Source of the DNA: Geodermatophilus telluris | GTDB taxonomy: Bacteria > Actinomycetota > Actinomycetes > Mycobacteriales > Geodermatophilaceae | Length of the DNA: 64,000 nt | Direction: 5' to 3' | Assembly (NCBI RefSeq): GCF_900102745.1 | Contig: NZ_FMZF01000001.1 | Coordinates: forward strand, 124,001-188,000 | Position numbers and translations under genes: made by a program | Notes under the pieces: generated by a model | Told to the model about the DNA's origin: nothing | The model's input: the letters and a program-made list of their open reading frames with translations, nothing else | Databases searched by the model: none | Shown: one piece after another, positions 8,209-21,220 of the stretch | Position numbering within the stretch: the first letter of the stretch is position 1 | Layout of the letters: each line of letters starts with the position of its first letter

Positions 8209-9698
8209 GCGGCACGCTCCCCGAGCCGGTCGGTCAGCGGGGCGCCCAGGGCCGCCTCGACGGCGGCGGCGACCCGGTAGCAGCGGTCGTCGGCCAGCGC
8301 CGGCGCCATCACCTGCAGGCCCACCGGCAGCCCCTCGGACAGCCCGCAGGGCACCGAGATCGCCGGGACGCCGGCGAGGCTGGCCGGCAGGGTGCACAGG
8401 TCGGCGGCGTACATGGCCAGCGGGTCGTCGACGCGGGCGCCGATCGGCCAGGCCACCGTCGGGCTGGTCGGGCTGACGAGCACGTCGACGTCGTCGAACG
8501 CGGCGAGGAAGTCGCGGTTGATCAGCGTGCGGACCTTCTGCGCCTGCCCGTAGTAGGCGTCGTAGTACCCCGCCGAGAGCGCGTAGGTGCCGAGGATGAT
8601 CCGCCGCTTCACCTCGGGGCCGAAGCCCTGCTCGCGGGTGAGCGCCATGACCTCGTCGATGTCGCGGCTGCCGTCGTCGCCGACCCGCAGGCCGAAGCGC
8701 ATGCCCTCGAAGCGGGCCAGGTTGGACGACGCCTCGCTCGGCGCGATGAGGTAGTACGCCGGCAGCGCCAGCCCGAAGGACGGGCAGGACACCTCGCGCA
8801 CCTCGGCACCGGCACCCTCCAGCAGCGCCACCGCCTCGGCCACCCGCTCGAGCACGCCGGCGTCGTACCCCTCGCGGGCACCGTCGCCGCCGAGCTCCCG
8901 GACGACGCCGACCCGCAGGCCGGCCAGGTCACCGCCGGCACCGCGGCGGGCGGCCTCGACGACGGTGGGCACGGGGGCGTCGATGCTGGTGGAGTCGCGC
9001 GGGTCGTGGCCGCCGATGACCTCGTGCACCAGCGCGGCGTCCAGGACCGTGCGGGCCATCGGGCCGGCCTGGTCCAGGCTCGAGGAGAAGGCGATGAGCC
9101 CGTAGCGCGACACCGAGCCGTAGGTGGGCTTGTGCCCGACCAGGCCGGTGACGGCGGCCGGCTGGCGGATCGAGCCGCCGGTGTCGGTGCCCAGCGCGAC
9201 CGGCGCCAGCCGCCCGGCGACCGCGGCGCTCGACCCGCCGGAGGAGCCGCCGGGGATGCGGTCGTGGTCCCACGGGTTGCGGGTGGGCCGGTACGCGGAG
9301 TTCTCGGTGGACGAGCCCATCGCGAACTCGTCCATGTTGGTCTTGCCCAGCAGCACCGTGCCGGCGTCCGCGAGCCGCTGCGCCACGGTCGCGGAGTAGG
9401 GCGGCCGCCAGCCCTCGAGGATCCGCGAGCCGCTGGTGGTGGGCACGCCCTCGGTGACGAACACGTCCTTGAGCGCCACCGGGATCCCGGCCAGGCCGGT
9501 GCCGGCGGCGCCGGAGGCGTCGACCTCGGCGGCGCGCCGCAGCGCGGCCTCGCCGTCGACGTGGAGGTAGGCCCCGAGGGTGCCGTCCTCGGCGGCGATG
9601 CGGTCGAGGTGCGCGCGGGTGACCTCGACGGACGTGGTCTCGCCGGAGGACAGCGCCTGCTGCAGCTCGACGACGTTCAGCGCGGTGAGGTCGCTCAC
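8205..9698 (-). CDS. gatA: Asp-tRNA(Asn)/Glu-tRNA(Gln) amidotransferase subunit A
   Basis: GatA (497 aa) is the glutaminase of the GatCAB complex: it hydrolyses glutamine and passes ammonia to GatB. The amidase signature is complete: the catalytic lysine in [10 protein letters not shown] (~residue 78), the Gly/Ser-rich [13 protein letters not shown] (~155) and the nucleophile region [13 protein letters not shown] (~175). The following [19 protein letters not shown] is also typical. Start GTG at 9698 overlaps the gatC stop by 4 bp (GTGA), and its own stop overlaps the small membrane ORF in the same way. Cytoplasmic. Certain. Confidence 0.97.
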   Translation of the reverse strand: MSDLTALNVVELQQALSSGETTSVEVTRAHLDRIAAEDGTLGAYLHVDGEAALRRAAEVDASGAAGTGLAGIPVALKDVFVTEGVPTTSGSRILEGWRPPYSATVAQRLADAGTVLLGKTNMDEFAMGSSTENSAYRPTRNPWDHDRIPGGSSGGSSAAVAGRLAPVALGTDTGGSIRQPAAVTGLVGHKPTYGSVSRYGLIAFSSSLDQAGPMARTVLDAALVHEVIGGHDPRDSTSIDAPVPTVVEAARRGAGGDLAGLRVGVVRELGGDGAREGYDAGVLERVAEAVALLEGAGAEVREVSCPSFGLALPAYYLIAPSEASSNLARFEGMRFGLRVGDDGSRDIDEVMALTREQGFGPEVKRRIILGTYALSAGYYDAYYGQAQKVRTLINRDFLAAFDDVDVLVSPTSPTVAWPIGARVDDPLAMYAADLCTLPASLAGVPAISVPCGLSEGLPVGLQVMAPALADDRCYRVAAAVEAALGAPLTDRLGERAA

Positions 9699-10027
9699 GC
9701 CTCCTCCCCCAGGATGCGCGGCACGCGGAAGCGGTCGTCCTCGGCGGCGGGGGCGCCGGCCAGGACGACGTCGCGGGGCAGGCTCGGGGTGGTGACGTCG
9801 GCGCGCAGCACGTTGGTCAGCGGGACGGCGTGCGTGGTGGGGGCGACGTCGTCGACGTCGGCGCGCTGGACCTGGGCCACCGCGTCGAGGACCGCGCCCA
9901 GCTGCCCGGCGAAGCGGTCGAGCTCCTCGTCGGTGACGGCCAGCCGGGCCAGCCGCGCGAGGTGCGCGATGTCCTGGCGGTCGAGGGCCGGGTGCGCGGC
10001 CGTGTCGGGGGCGGGCTCGGTGCTCAT
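9695..10027 (-). CDS. gatC: Asp-tRNA(Asn)/Glu-tRNA(Gln) amidotransferase subunit C
   Basis: GatC (110 aa) is the small subunit that wraps around GatA and stabilises the GatA-GatB complex. It shows the usual pattern: helix [39 protein letters not shown], and a C-terminal strand with [20 protein letters not shown] and FRVPRIL. ATG at 10027 (MSTEPAPD) is preferred over upstream alternatives because the conserved domain starts soon after it and a GGAG lies ~12 nt upstream. It is the first gene of the four-gene gat operon. Confidence 0.95.
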   Translation of the reverse strand: MSTEPAPDTAAHPALDRQDIAHLARLARLAVTDEELDRFAGQLGAVLDAVAQVQRADVDDVAPTTHAVPLTNVLRADVTTPSLPRDVVLAGAPAAEDDRFRVPRILGEEA

Positions 10028-10051
10028 GCTGGGGCTGGTACTCCTGTCGTC

Positions 10052-10067
10052 GGCGCCGGCCGGCGCC
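10052..10067. promoter_or_regulatory. 16-bp perfect palindrome in the gatC leader
   Basis: GGCGCCGGCCGGCGCC lies between a possible -10 box (TACAGT on the minus strand, 10085-10090) and the gatC start at 10027, so it would be in the 5' UTR. It could be an operator or a leader hairpin; no function can be assigned. Confidence 0.35.
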
Positions 10068-10084
10068 AGGGACGCAACCCGGTC

Positions 10085-10090
10085 ACTGTA
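10085..10090 (-). promoter_or_regulatory. Possible -10 box of the gat operon
   Basis: TACAGT on the minus strand fits TANNNT and would give a ~50-nt leader before gatC. Confidence 0.3.
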
Positions 10091-10211
10091 CGTGGGGCCG
10101 GAGGGCTCCCGGGACGGCCGCTCGACCCGGGGGTGCCTCGTGGGGGAAGCTGCTCCCGCCACGCGATCGACGAGGATCGGCCAGCAGCTCGACGTCGTCT
10201 GCGGAGGAACC

Positions 10212-10868
10212 GTGTCCTATCTCCTGCGGCTGGTCGTCCCCGACCGCCCCGGTCTGCTCGGGGCGGTGGCGACCGCCCTGGGTGTCGCCGGGATCGACAT
10301 CGTCTCGGTCGACGTGCTCGAGCGCGGCGGCGGCGTCGCGGTCGACGACGTCGTCGTCGATCTCCCCCGCGACCGGCTGCCGGACAGCCTGATCACCGTC
10401 GCGCAGACGGTGCCGGGCGTGCAGGTCGAGGCGTTGCGCCCCTTCCACGGTCCGCTCGACACCCACCGCGAGCTCGACCTGCTCGAGGCCCTGGCCCGCG
10501 CGGCGGAGGGGACGCAGGTGAAGCTGTTGGCCGCGGAGCTGCCCCGGGTCTTCCACAGCGGCTGGGCGGCGGTGGTGCGGGCCGACGGCGAGACGCTCGC
10601 CGCGTCCGACGCCGCGCCCGGCTTCGAGGGCGTGCCGCTGCCGTGGCTGCCGCTGTCCTCGCCGCTGCTGCTGCCCAGCGAGGACGACTGGCTGCCGGAG
10701 CGGTGGCGGGAGATGGCGATCGAGATGATGGCCGCGCCCTTCGGTGACCCGGACACGGCGGTGGTGCTCGGCCGGTCGGGCGGCCCGGTGTACCGGCGCT
10801 CGGAGCTGCTGCGGCTGACCCACCTGACCGGCATCGCGAGCACGGTCGCCCACCTACCACCGCTCTGA
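10212..10868 (+). CDS. ACT-domain protein next to gatC
   Basis: A 218-aa protein starting with an ACT domain (residues 1-~78: LLRLVVPDRPGLLGAVATAL, GIDIVSVDVLERG), a small-molecule, usually amino-acid, binding module. The rest (~85-218) contains VFHSGWAAVV and a C-terminal THLTGIASTVAHL but is otherwise unfamiliar. An ACT protein divergent from gatC is part of a conserved actinobacterial order (Rv3013 in M. tuberculosis, from recall), so a link to Asn/Gln or tRNA metabolism is conceivable but unproven. GTG at 10212 follows GGAGGAA by 4 nt, and a GAGGAT (10172-10177) may be its -10 box. Confidence 0.8.
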   Translation: MSYLLRLVVPDRPGLLGAVATALGVAGIDIVSVDVLERGGGVAVDDVVVDLPRDRLPDSLITVAQTVPGVQVEALRPFHGPLDTHRELDLLEALARAAEGTQVKLLAAELPRVFHSGWAAVVRADGETLAASDAAPGFEGVPLPWLPLSSPLLLPSEDDWLPERWREMAIEMMAAPFGDPDTAVVLGRSGGPVYRRSELLRLTHLTGIASTVAHLPPL

Positions 10869-10910
10869 GCTGGACATTCGCCCTTCCACAGGGGTTGTCC
10901 GACGATCCCT

Positions 10911-10926
10911 TCGAACATGTGATCGA
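10911..10926. promoter_or_regulatory. Probable LexA (SOS) box before the HNH gene
   Basis: TCGAACATGTGATCGA matches the actinobacterial LexA consensus TCGAAC-N4-GTTCGA at 11 of 12 fixed positions (T to A in the second half-site). It ends 3 nt before the GTG of the DUF222/HNH gene, where bound LexA would block transcription. Several mycobacterial 13E12-family genes are known LexA targets. Confidence 0.6.
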
Positions 10927-10929
10927 GAG

Positions 10930-12989
<2,060 letters not shown>

Positions 12990-13006
12990 GGCCCGACCGG
13001 CCGCGC

Positions 13007-13027
13007 GTCACCCGTCGGCGCGGTGAC
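13007..13027. terminator. Weak hairpin between convergent genes
   Basis: GTCACC (13007-13012) and GGTGAC (13022-13027) flank a 9-nt loop in the 43-bp convergent gap between the HNH gene and the small hypothetical gene. Confidence 0.3.
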
Positions 13028-13032
13028 AGCCG

Positions 13033-13386
13033 TCAGTCGGGCCGTCGGACGGTCACGAGGAAGTCGCCGCTCTCCGATGTGACCAGCTCACCGGTCCACG
13101 GGTCCTCCAGGTGGCCGTCGTCGTCCTCGTCGAAGCCCCGCAGGGCCCGCCCGCTCGGCACGCGGAGCACGGGCCGGGTGGTCTCGTCGTCGAGGACCAC
13201 CCGGAGCTCGGTCACCCGCCCCCGGACCCGCTCGTCGGGGTCGACGTCGTGGTGCGTCTCGACCAGCCGCACCCGGCCGTCCGGCGCCGTCCAGCGGGCG
13301 CAGCCGAGGTCGACGACCTGGTTGCGCTCGATGGCCGGCCCGCAGCAGTCGTGCTCCCACCCACCGACCTCGACGACGACGTCCAC
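13033..13386 (-). CDS. Small conserved actinobacterial protein (WxxxCCG motif)
   Basis: A 117-aa soluble protein with an N-terminal VVVEVGGWEHDCCG motif, an acidic middle (HHDVDPDERVRGRV) and a C-terminal stretch GELVTSESGDFLVTVRRPD. The Trp-plus-CysCys-Gly start recalls a small actinobacterial family of unknown function (possibly DUF6578), from memory only. The paired cysteines might bind metal, but no other clear ligands are visible. The GTG at 13386 lies 3 nt after the ligA stop, so the two genes are probably co-transcribed with this one second. Confidence 0.65.
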   Translation of the reverse strand: MDVVVEVGGWEHDCCGPAIERNQVVDLGCARWTAPDGRVRLVETHHDVDPDERVRGRVTELRVVLDDETTRPVLRVPSGRALRGFDEDDDGHLEDPWTGELVTSESGDFLVTVRRPD

Positions 13387-13389
13387 CGG

Positions 13390-15678
<2,289 letters not shown>

Positions 15679-16707
15679 TCACTCCGGCAGCAGGTACCGC
15701 GCGGCCTCGCGGACGTGGGTCATCGCCGCGCGGGCGTAGGCGGGGCCGGCCCCGGCCAGGCCGCACGCGGGCGTCAGCGTGACCGCCTCGTGCAGCGCGT
15801 CGGCCGGGAAGCCGAGCTCGCGCCACCAGCCCCGCAGCCGGGAGGCGGTCGCCCTCGGCGCCGGCAGCGGCGCGTCGGTGCCGGGGACGACCCCGGGCAG
15901 CAGGTGCGTGCCGGCCTCCACGGCGGCGCCGAGCGCGTCGAGGTCCTGCACGAGGCCCAGGTCGAACGACAGCGCTCCGGCACCGGCGGCACGCAGCAGG
16001 TCCAGCGGCGCGCGGGAGGCGCAGCAGTGGACGACGACCGGCCCCGGCAGCGCCTCGACCACCGCGGCCAGCTCGGACTGCACGACCGCCGCCTCCACGG
16101 CGGCCAGCCGGCCGAAGCCGCTCGCCGTCGGCAGCGACCCCTGCAGGACGGCGGGCAGCGACGGCTCGTCGAGCTGCACGACCACCCGCGCGCCGGGGAC
16201 GCGGGCGGCGACACCGGCCACGTGCGCGGCGATCCCCTCCGCCAGCGACTGCCCGAGGTCGCGCCGGGCGCCGGGGTCGACGACCGCCCGCTCGCCGCGC
16301 TCGCGCTCCAGCCCGGCGGCCAGCGTCCACGGTCCGGCGGCCTGCACCTTGAACGGCCCGGCGTGGCCGCCCGCGACCTCGTGCACGGCGTCGAGGTCGC
16401 GCAGCAGGAACTCCTGCGCCCGGCGCAGGTCGATCCCGCCGCGCGGCACCAGGCGCCAGCCCGCCGGGGTCAGGTCGACGGCGAGGTCGACCAGCAGCGC
16501 CGCGCTACGGCCGAGCAGGTCGGCGCCGGCCCCCCGCGCGGGGAGCTCGGGCAGGTGCGGCAGGCCGGGCAGCTCGCCGAGGACGACGCGCAGCGCCTCG
16601 GTCGGGTCGGTGCCGGGCAGGGACCCGACGCCCGAGGCCGGCCCCCACGGTGCGGGAGCCGGCCTCGGGTCGGTGTGCTCGGTGCGGGGCTCGGTCGGGG
16701 AGGCCAC
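15679..16707 (-). CDS. MetE C-terminal-like methionine synthase family protein
   Basis: A 342-aa protein of the cobalamin-independent methionine synthase / uroporphyrinogen decarboxylase-like TIM-barrel family, corresponding to the catalytic half of MetE only. Probable zinc ligands are present: His and Cys in VVVHCCASRAP (~residue 225) and a late Cys in LTPACGLAGAGP (~314). QLDEPSLPAVLQG (~180) matches the substrate-binding region. Such single-domain forms beside ligA are widespread in actinobacteria (Rv3015c in M. tuberculosis, from recall), and their methyl donor is not established. GTG at 16707 is supported by a TACCGT -10 box 7 nt upstream. It is 57 bp upstream of ligA on the same strand. 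Confidence 0.78.
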   Translation of the reverse strand: MASPTEPRTEHTDPRPAPAPWGPASGVGSLPGTDPTEALRVVLGELPGLPHLPELPARGAGADLLGRSAALLVDLAVDLTPAGWRLVPRGGIDLRRAQEFLLRDLDAVHEVAGGHAGPFKVQAAGPWTLAAGLERERGERAVVDPGARRDLGQSLAEGIAAHVAGVAARVPGARVVVQLDEPSLPAVLQGSLPTASGFGRLAAVEAAVVQSELAAVVEALPGPVVVHCCASRAPLDLLRAAGAGALSFDLGLVQDLDALGAAVEAGTHLLPGVVPGTDAPLPAPRATASRLRGWWRELGFPADALHEAVTLTPACGLAGAGPAYARAAMTHVREAARYLLPE

Positions 16708-16714
16708 GGCGGCG

Positions 16715-16720
16715 ACGGTA
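16715..16720 (-). promoter_or_regulatory. Predicted -10 box of the MetE-like gene (leaderless)
   Basis: TACCGT on the minus strand, 7 nt before the GTG at 16707. Confidence 0.45.
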
Positions 16721-16757
16721 GTCCGGCGCCGCCGCGGCACCCCCGCGGGTCGGCCGG

Positions 16758-18653
16758 TCAGCAGGCCTGGCGGCCCGACAGGTCGTCGTCGAACGGCTGC
16801 GCCGGGTCCAGCGAGTCGGCCCGGTCGGTCGCCGGCGGGGCGACCGCCTGGCCCTGGGCGGCCAGGTAGGCGTTGAACGCGTCGACGTCGTTCGGCCCGG
16901 TGACCACGGTGGCCTCCGGTGCGCGGCCGTCCACGAAGGCCGGGAAGGTGTCCCCTCCGGCGATCAGGAAGGAGTTCGCCACGACCGTGTAGGTCGCCGC
17001 GAGGTCCAGCGGCGTGCCGCCGACCAGGATGCTCGCCGGGTCGACCCGGTCGGCCGCACCGGCACTGGCCGGCGTCGGCGTGTAGGCGTAGGTCAGCCCG
17101 GCCACCGACAGCTGCAGGAAGCTCGGCGCCCCGCTGCGGGTCCCCCACTGCTGCTCGAGGACCTGCTCGATCGCCGCGCCGGTGAGCTCCACGGTGTTGA
17201 CCGTGTTGCTGAACGGCTGCACCGCGAAGGTCTCGGCGTAGGTGATCGTCCCGCTCGGGTCCTCCGGGCCGGACGACGCGCAGTTGACGTCGGCGCGCAG
17301 GCCACCGGGGTTCATGAACGCCACGTCCGCGTCCGGGAAGGCGGCCAGCTGGGCGTCGGCGACCAGGTTGCCCAGCGAGGACTCGGAGTCGCGGACGGGC
17401 GCGCCGGCGCGGTAGGCGCGGTCGAGGTCGGCGGTCTGCGTGCCCACCGGGACGTTGCCCGCCTCGGCCGCGCGGCCCTCCCAGTAGCTGACGATCGACT
17501 GGACGGCCGGGTCCGGCGCGGTGCGGCGGACCGGCACGTTGGTGGCGGTCGCGGTCTCGCGGACGACGTCGCCGTCGCTGCCCAGCCGGAACCGGATGTC
17601 GGTCAGCGCCTTGCCGTAGAACCCGGCCTGGGTGACCAGCCGCGGCTGGCCGGCGGGGTCGGGCAGCACGCAGTCGTAGGGCACGTGGGTGTGCGCGCTG
17701 ATGATCACGTCGACCGACGGGTCGACCGCGGCGTTGATGTCCCCGATCGGCGTGCCGGCCATGTCGCCGACGCAGCGGTCGACGCCGCCGCCGGGGCCCT
17801 GGGTGCCGCCCTCGTGCACCATCACGACGATCGCCTCGACGCCCTGGCCCTGCAGCTCCGCGGCGTAGTGGTTGACCGCCTCGGCCTCGTCGCCGAACTC
17901 CAGGCCCTCGACGCCGGCGGCGGCGACGATGTTCGGGGTGTCGTCGGTGACCACGCCGATCAGGCCGACCTGGCGGTTGCCGGTGGTCTGCACGACCTCG
18001 TAGGGCGGCAGGACGGGCTCGCCGGTGGCCGTGTCGGTCACGTTGGCCGCGAGGTAGGGGAACTGCGCGCCCTCGAAGGCGTGCTCGCCCTCGCCGAAGC
18101 AGCCGTCGACGCCGGGGGTGATGCCCTCGCACGCCGCCACGTCGTCGGAGAACCGGCCGTCGGTGGCACCGGAGATCCGGTACAGCTCGTCCTGGCCGCG
18201 GTCGAACTCGTGGTTGCCGACCGCGGAGAAGTCCAGGCCGAGGGCGTTGAGCACCTCGATGGTCGGCTCGTCCTTGAACACGCTGGAGTTGAACGGCGAG
18301 GCGCTGACCAGGTCGCCGGCGCCGACGAGGAAGGTGTTCCTCGCGGGACCGCCCCAGTCGGCGCGCACGTCGGCCAGGGTGGTGGCGACGTTCGCCGCGC
18401 CGCCGACCTGCTCGACGACGTTGTCGGCGGTGGTGGCGTAGTCGCCGTCGGGACCCGGCCCGGTGGTGAGCTCGCCGTCTCCGCCCGACTGGGGGCTGAT
18501 CCGGCCGTGGAAGTCGTTCACGGCGACGAGCTGGACCGGCAGGCCGCCGGCGCCGTCCCCCGGCGCGGCCTGGGCGGCCGGCGCGGCCAGGATGCCGGCC
18601 GTGGTGGCGACCGCGGCGGCGGCGGCGGCCAGCGTGGAGCGCTTTCTGCGCAA
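16758..18653 (-). CDS. Secreted 5'-nucleotidase / 2',3'-cyclic phosphodiesterase family protein
   Basis: A 631-aa exported enzyme that probably removes phosphate from extracellular nucleotides. A signal peptide (RRKRSTLAAAA..., cleavage near AQA-AP, ~residue 29) precedes a metallophosphatase domain (~38-350) with metal-binding motifs AVNDFHGRI, VGAGDLVSASPF, GNHEFDRG and SAHTHVPYD. A 5'-nucleotidase C-terminal substrate domain follows (~380-590; ESSLGNLVADAQL, MNPGGLRAD, ANSFLIAGGDTF). TTG at 18653 is chosen because GGAGGA lies 5 nt upstream and the Arg/Lys n-region follows directly; there is no better ATG or GTG. A possible -10 box (TAGCGT, minus strand, 18747-18752) gives a ~90-nt leader containing an 8-bp inverted repeat. 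No cell-wall sorting motif is seen at the C-terminus. Confidence 0.9.
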   Translation of the reverse strand: MRRKRSTLAAAAAAVATTAGILAAPAAQAAPGDGAGGLPVQLVAVNDFHGRISPQSGGDGELTTGPGPDGDYATTADNVVEQVGGAANVATTLADVRADWGGPARNTFLVGAGDLVSASPFNSSVFKDEPTIEVLNALGLDFSAVGNHEFDRGQDELYRISGATDGRFSDDVAACEGITPGVDGCFGEGEHAFEGAQFPYLAANVTDTATGEPVLPPYEVVQTTGNRQVGLIGVVTDDTPNIVAAAGVEGLEFGDEAEAVNHYAAELQGQGVEAIVVMVHEGGTQGPGGGVDRCVGDMAGTPIGDINAAVDPSVDVIISAHTHVPYDCVLPDPAGQPRLVTQAGFYGKALTDIRFRLGSDGDVVRETATATNVPVRRTAPDPAVQSIVSYWEGRAAEAGNVPVGTQTADLDRAYRAGAPVRDSESSLGNLVADAQLAAFPDADVAFMNPGGLRADVNCASSGPEDPSGTITYAETFAVQPFSNTVNTVELTGAAIEQVLEQQWGTRSGAPSFLQLSVAGLTYAYTPTPASAGAADRVDPASILVGGTPLDLAATYTVVANSFLIAGGDTFPAFVDGRAPEATVVTGPNDVDAFNAYLAAQGQAVAPPATDRADSLDPAQPFDDDLSGRQAC

Positions 18654-18706
18654 GGAGTCCTCCGAGGACGTGCGGACGCCGACCGCCGGGACCGGCGGCC
18701 GTGAGC

Positions 18707-18740
18707 CGAGCCACCCCGGCGCTGCTCAGGGAGTGGCTCG
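18707..18740. promoter_or_regulatory. Inverted repeat in the 5'-nucleotidase leader
   Basis: CGAGCCAC (18707-18714) and GTGGCTCG (18733-18740) are perfect 8-bp arms with an 18-nt spacer. They lie just inside the transcript predicted from TAGCGT (minus strand, 18747-18752). It may be an operator or a leader stem; the regulator is unknown. Confidence 0.35.
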
Positions 18741-18798
18741 CCGCACACGCTAGGTGACGGACCCGTCCGGTACCAGGCCGGGAGGGGGACGTCCGGGG

Positions 18799-19866
18799 TC
18801 AACCGGCGACGGGCGCCTGGCCGAGCACCAGGTCGCCCCGCACCGGGTCCGGCGCGTAGAGCACGGCCGACTGCCCGGGGGCGACGCCGCGCTCGGTCCG
18901 GGTCAGGCGCAGCACCAGACCGCCGCCGGCCGCCGCCTCGACGGTGCAGGGCACCGGGGTGCCGTGCGCGCGCAGCTGCGCCTCCGCCTGCAGCGGCAGC
19001 GCCGGCGCGGGCCCGGTCCAGGTGGGCGGGCCGGTGCGGACGACGTCGACGCCGGCGAGCTCCGCCGTCCCGACGGTCACCGTGCGGGTGACCGGCTCGA
19101 TGGACAGGACGTAGCGCGGCCGCTGGTCGCCCACCGCCAGACCGAGCCCGCGCCGCTGCCCGACCGTGAACCCGTGGGTGCCCTCGTGCCGGCCCACGGT
19201 GGTGCCGGTGGCGGCGTCGACCACCGGTCCCGGCGCGGTGCCCAGCCGGCGGGTGAGGAAGCCCCGGGTGTCGCCGTCGGGGATGAAGCAGACGTCGTGC
19301 GAGTCGGGCTTGGTCGCCACCGCGAAGCCGCGCTCGGCGGCGATCGCGCGCACCCGCTCCTTGGTCATCGACCCGAGGGGGAAGCGCGCTCCGGCCAGCT
19401 GCCCGGCGGTGAGCACGCCGAGCACGTAGGACTGGTCCTTGGCGGCGTCCACCGAGCGGCGCAGCTGCCCGTCGGCGAGCCGGGCGTGGTGGCCGGTGAC
19501 GACGGCGTCGAAGCCCAGCGCCTGCGCGCGGTCGAGCACCGCGGTGAACTTGATCCGCTCGTTGCAGCGCAGGCACGGGTTGGGCGTGCGGCCGGCCGCG
19601 TACTCGGCGACGAAGTCCTCGACGACGTCCTCGCGGAAGCGGTCGGCGAGGTCCCAGACGTAGAACGGGATGCCCAGCTCGTCGGCCACCCGGCGGGCGT
19701 CGTGCGCGTCCTCCACGCTGCAGCAGCCCCGGGCGCCGCTGCGCAGGGTCTGCCGGTCCGGTGAGAGCGCCAGGTGCACGCCGGTGACGTCGTGGCCGGC
19801 GTCGACGGCCAGCGCCGCGGCGACCGCGGAGTCCACGCCCCCGCTCATCGCGGCGAGCACCCGCAT
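18799..19866 (-). CDS. mnmA: tRNA-specific 2-thiouridylase
   Basis: MnmA/TrmU (355 aa) puts sulfur on the wobble uridine (s2U34) of tRNAs for Lys, Glu and Gln, using ATP and persulfide sulfur. The PP-loop [13 protein letters not shown] is at residues 5-17. The two catalytic cysteines are in [15 protein letters not shown] (~98) and [15 protein letters not shown] (~194). The C-terminal beta-barrel contains [10 protein letters not shown]. Its ATG at 19866 overlaps the desulfurase stop by 1 bp (TGATG), so the sulfur donor and acceptor enzymes are translated together. Certain. Confidence 0.96.
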   Translation of the reverse strand: MRVLAAMSGGVDSAVAAALAVDAGHDVTGVHLALSPDRQTLRSGARGCCSVEDAHDARRVADELGIPFYVWDLADRFREDVVEDFVAEYAAGRTPNPCLRCNERIKFTAVLDRAQALGFDAVVTGHHARLADGQLRRSVDAAKDQSYVLGVLTAGQLAGARFPLGSMTKERVRAIAAERGFAVATKPDSHDVCFIPDGDTRGFLTRRLGTAPGPVVDAATGTTVGRHEGTHGFTVGQRRGLGLAVGDQRPRYVLSIEPVTRTVTVGTAELAGVDVVRTGPPTWTGPAPALPLQAEAQLRAHGTPVPCTVEAAAGGGLVLRLTRTERGVAPGQSAVLYAPDPVRGDLVLGQAPVAG

Positions 19867-21056
19867 CAGTGGCGCCCCATCCCGGCCCGCCGGGCCCGCT
19901 CGACCACGGGGCCGATCACGGCCAGCAGCGCGTCGACGTCGGCGTCGGTCGAGGTGTGCCCGAGGCTGAACCGCAGCGAGCTGCGGGCCCGGGCGGCGTC
20001 GGCGCCCACGGCGGTCAGCACGTGGCTGGGCCGGGCCACGCCGGCGCTGCAGGCCGAGCCGGTGGAGCACTCGATGCCGCGGGCGTCGAGCAGCATGAGC
20101 AGCGCGTCCCCCTCCGCGCCGGGGAAGGACAGGTGCGCGTTGCCGGGCAGCCGGCCCGGGCCGCCGGCGACGACGTCGTCGAGGGGCGCGCCGTTGAGCT
20201 GGGCGTCGGGCACCTGCTCGAGCACCCCGGCCACGAGCCGGTCGCGCAGGGCGGCCAGCCGGCCGGCCCGCTCCCGGCGGCCGGCGACGGCGGCGGTGGC
20301 GGCGACGGCCAGGCCGGCGATGGCGGGCACGTCGAGGGTGCCCGACCGGACGTCGCGCTCCTGCCCGCCGCCGTGCAGCAGCGGCGTGCACTCCGCGTCG
20401 CGCCGCAGCAGCAGGACCCCGGCGCCCACCGGGCCGCCCAGCTTGTGGCCGGTCGCGGTGAGCGCGTCGACGCCGCTGGCGGCGAAGTCCACCGGCACCT
20501 GGCCGACGGCCTGCACCGCGTCGGTGTGCAGCGGCACCCCGACGGCGTGCGCCACCTCGGCCAGCGCCGCGACGTCGCTGACCGTGCCGATCTCGTTGTT
20601 GGCCCACATGACGCTGGCCACCGTCACGTCCGTCCCGTCGCCGAGTGCGTCGGCCAGCGCCTCGGGCGTCACCCGGCCGCTGGGCTCCAGCCGCAGCCAG
20701 GTGACCTCGGCGCCCTCCTGCTTGGCCAGCCACTCGGCGCTGTCGAGGACGGCGTGGTGCTCGGCCGGGCTGACCACCAGCCGCCGGCGCCGCGAGTCGG
20801 CCTCCCGCCGGGCCCAGAACAGGCCCTTGAGCGCGAGGTTGTCGCTCTCGGTGCCACCGCCGGTGAACAGCACCTCCGACGGGCGGGCGCCCAGCGCCTC
20901 GGCCAGCCGCTCCCGGGCCTGCTCGGCGGTGCGGCGCGCGGCGCGGCCACCGGCGTGCAGCGACGAGGCGTTGCCGACGCGGCCCATCTGCTCGGTCACC
21001 GCGGCGAGGACCTCGGGCAGCACCGGGGTGGTGGCCGCGTGGTCGAGGTAGGTCAC
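19866..21056 (-). CDS. Cysteine desulfurase (IscS/NifS type)
   Basis: A 396-aa PLP enzyme that removes sulfur from cysteine as enzyme-bound persulfide, here probably mainly for MnmA, its coupled neighbour, and for Fe-S synthesis. The [10 protein letters not shown] start, [19 protein letters not shown], the PLP lysine in [12 protein letters not shown] (~residue 203) and the persulfide cysteine in [19 protein letters not shown] (~334) are all present; the long catalytic loop is IscS-like rather than SufS-like. GTG at 21056 is supported by TAACCT 6 nt upstream. It matches iscS beside mnmA in mycobacteria (from recall). Confidence 0.94.
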   Translation of the reverse strand: MTYLDHAATTPVLPEVLAAVTEQMGRVGNASSLHAGGRAARRTAEQARERLAEALGARPSEVLFTGGGTESDNLALKGLFWARREADSRRRRLVVSPAEHHAVLDSAEWLAKQEGAEVTWLRLEPSGRVTPEALADALGDGTDVTVASVMWANNEIGTVSDVAALAEVAHAVGVPLHTDAVQAVGQVPVDFAASGVDALTATGHKLGGPVGAGVLLLRRDAECTPLLHGGGQERDVRSGTLDVPAIAGLAVAATAAVAGRRERAGRLAALRDRLVAGVLEQVPDAQLNGAPLDDVVAGGPGRLPGNAHLSFPGAEGDALLMLLDARGIECSTGSACSAGVARPSHVLTAVGADAARARSSLRFSLGHTSTDADVDALLAVIGPVVERARRAGMGRH

Positions 21057-21062
21057 CGGTCC

Positions 21063-21068
21063 AGGTTA
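21063..21068 (-). promoter_or_regulatory. Predicted -10 box of the cysteine desulfurase-mnmA operon (leaderless)
   Basis: TAACCT on the minus strand lies 6 nt before the GTG at 21056. Confidence 0.45.
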
Positions 21069-21220
21069 GACGCGCGCGACCGACCCGCCCGGCGGACGAG
21101 GGGACGCCGACGGCCGTTGACACCTCCCCGCGCACGTCCCACCGTGGACGGCGGCGCGGCCCGCGGTGAGGACCACCGGCCCGCCACGGCACGGGGTCAC
21201 TCGGGCGGGAGCCGGATGCC

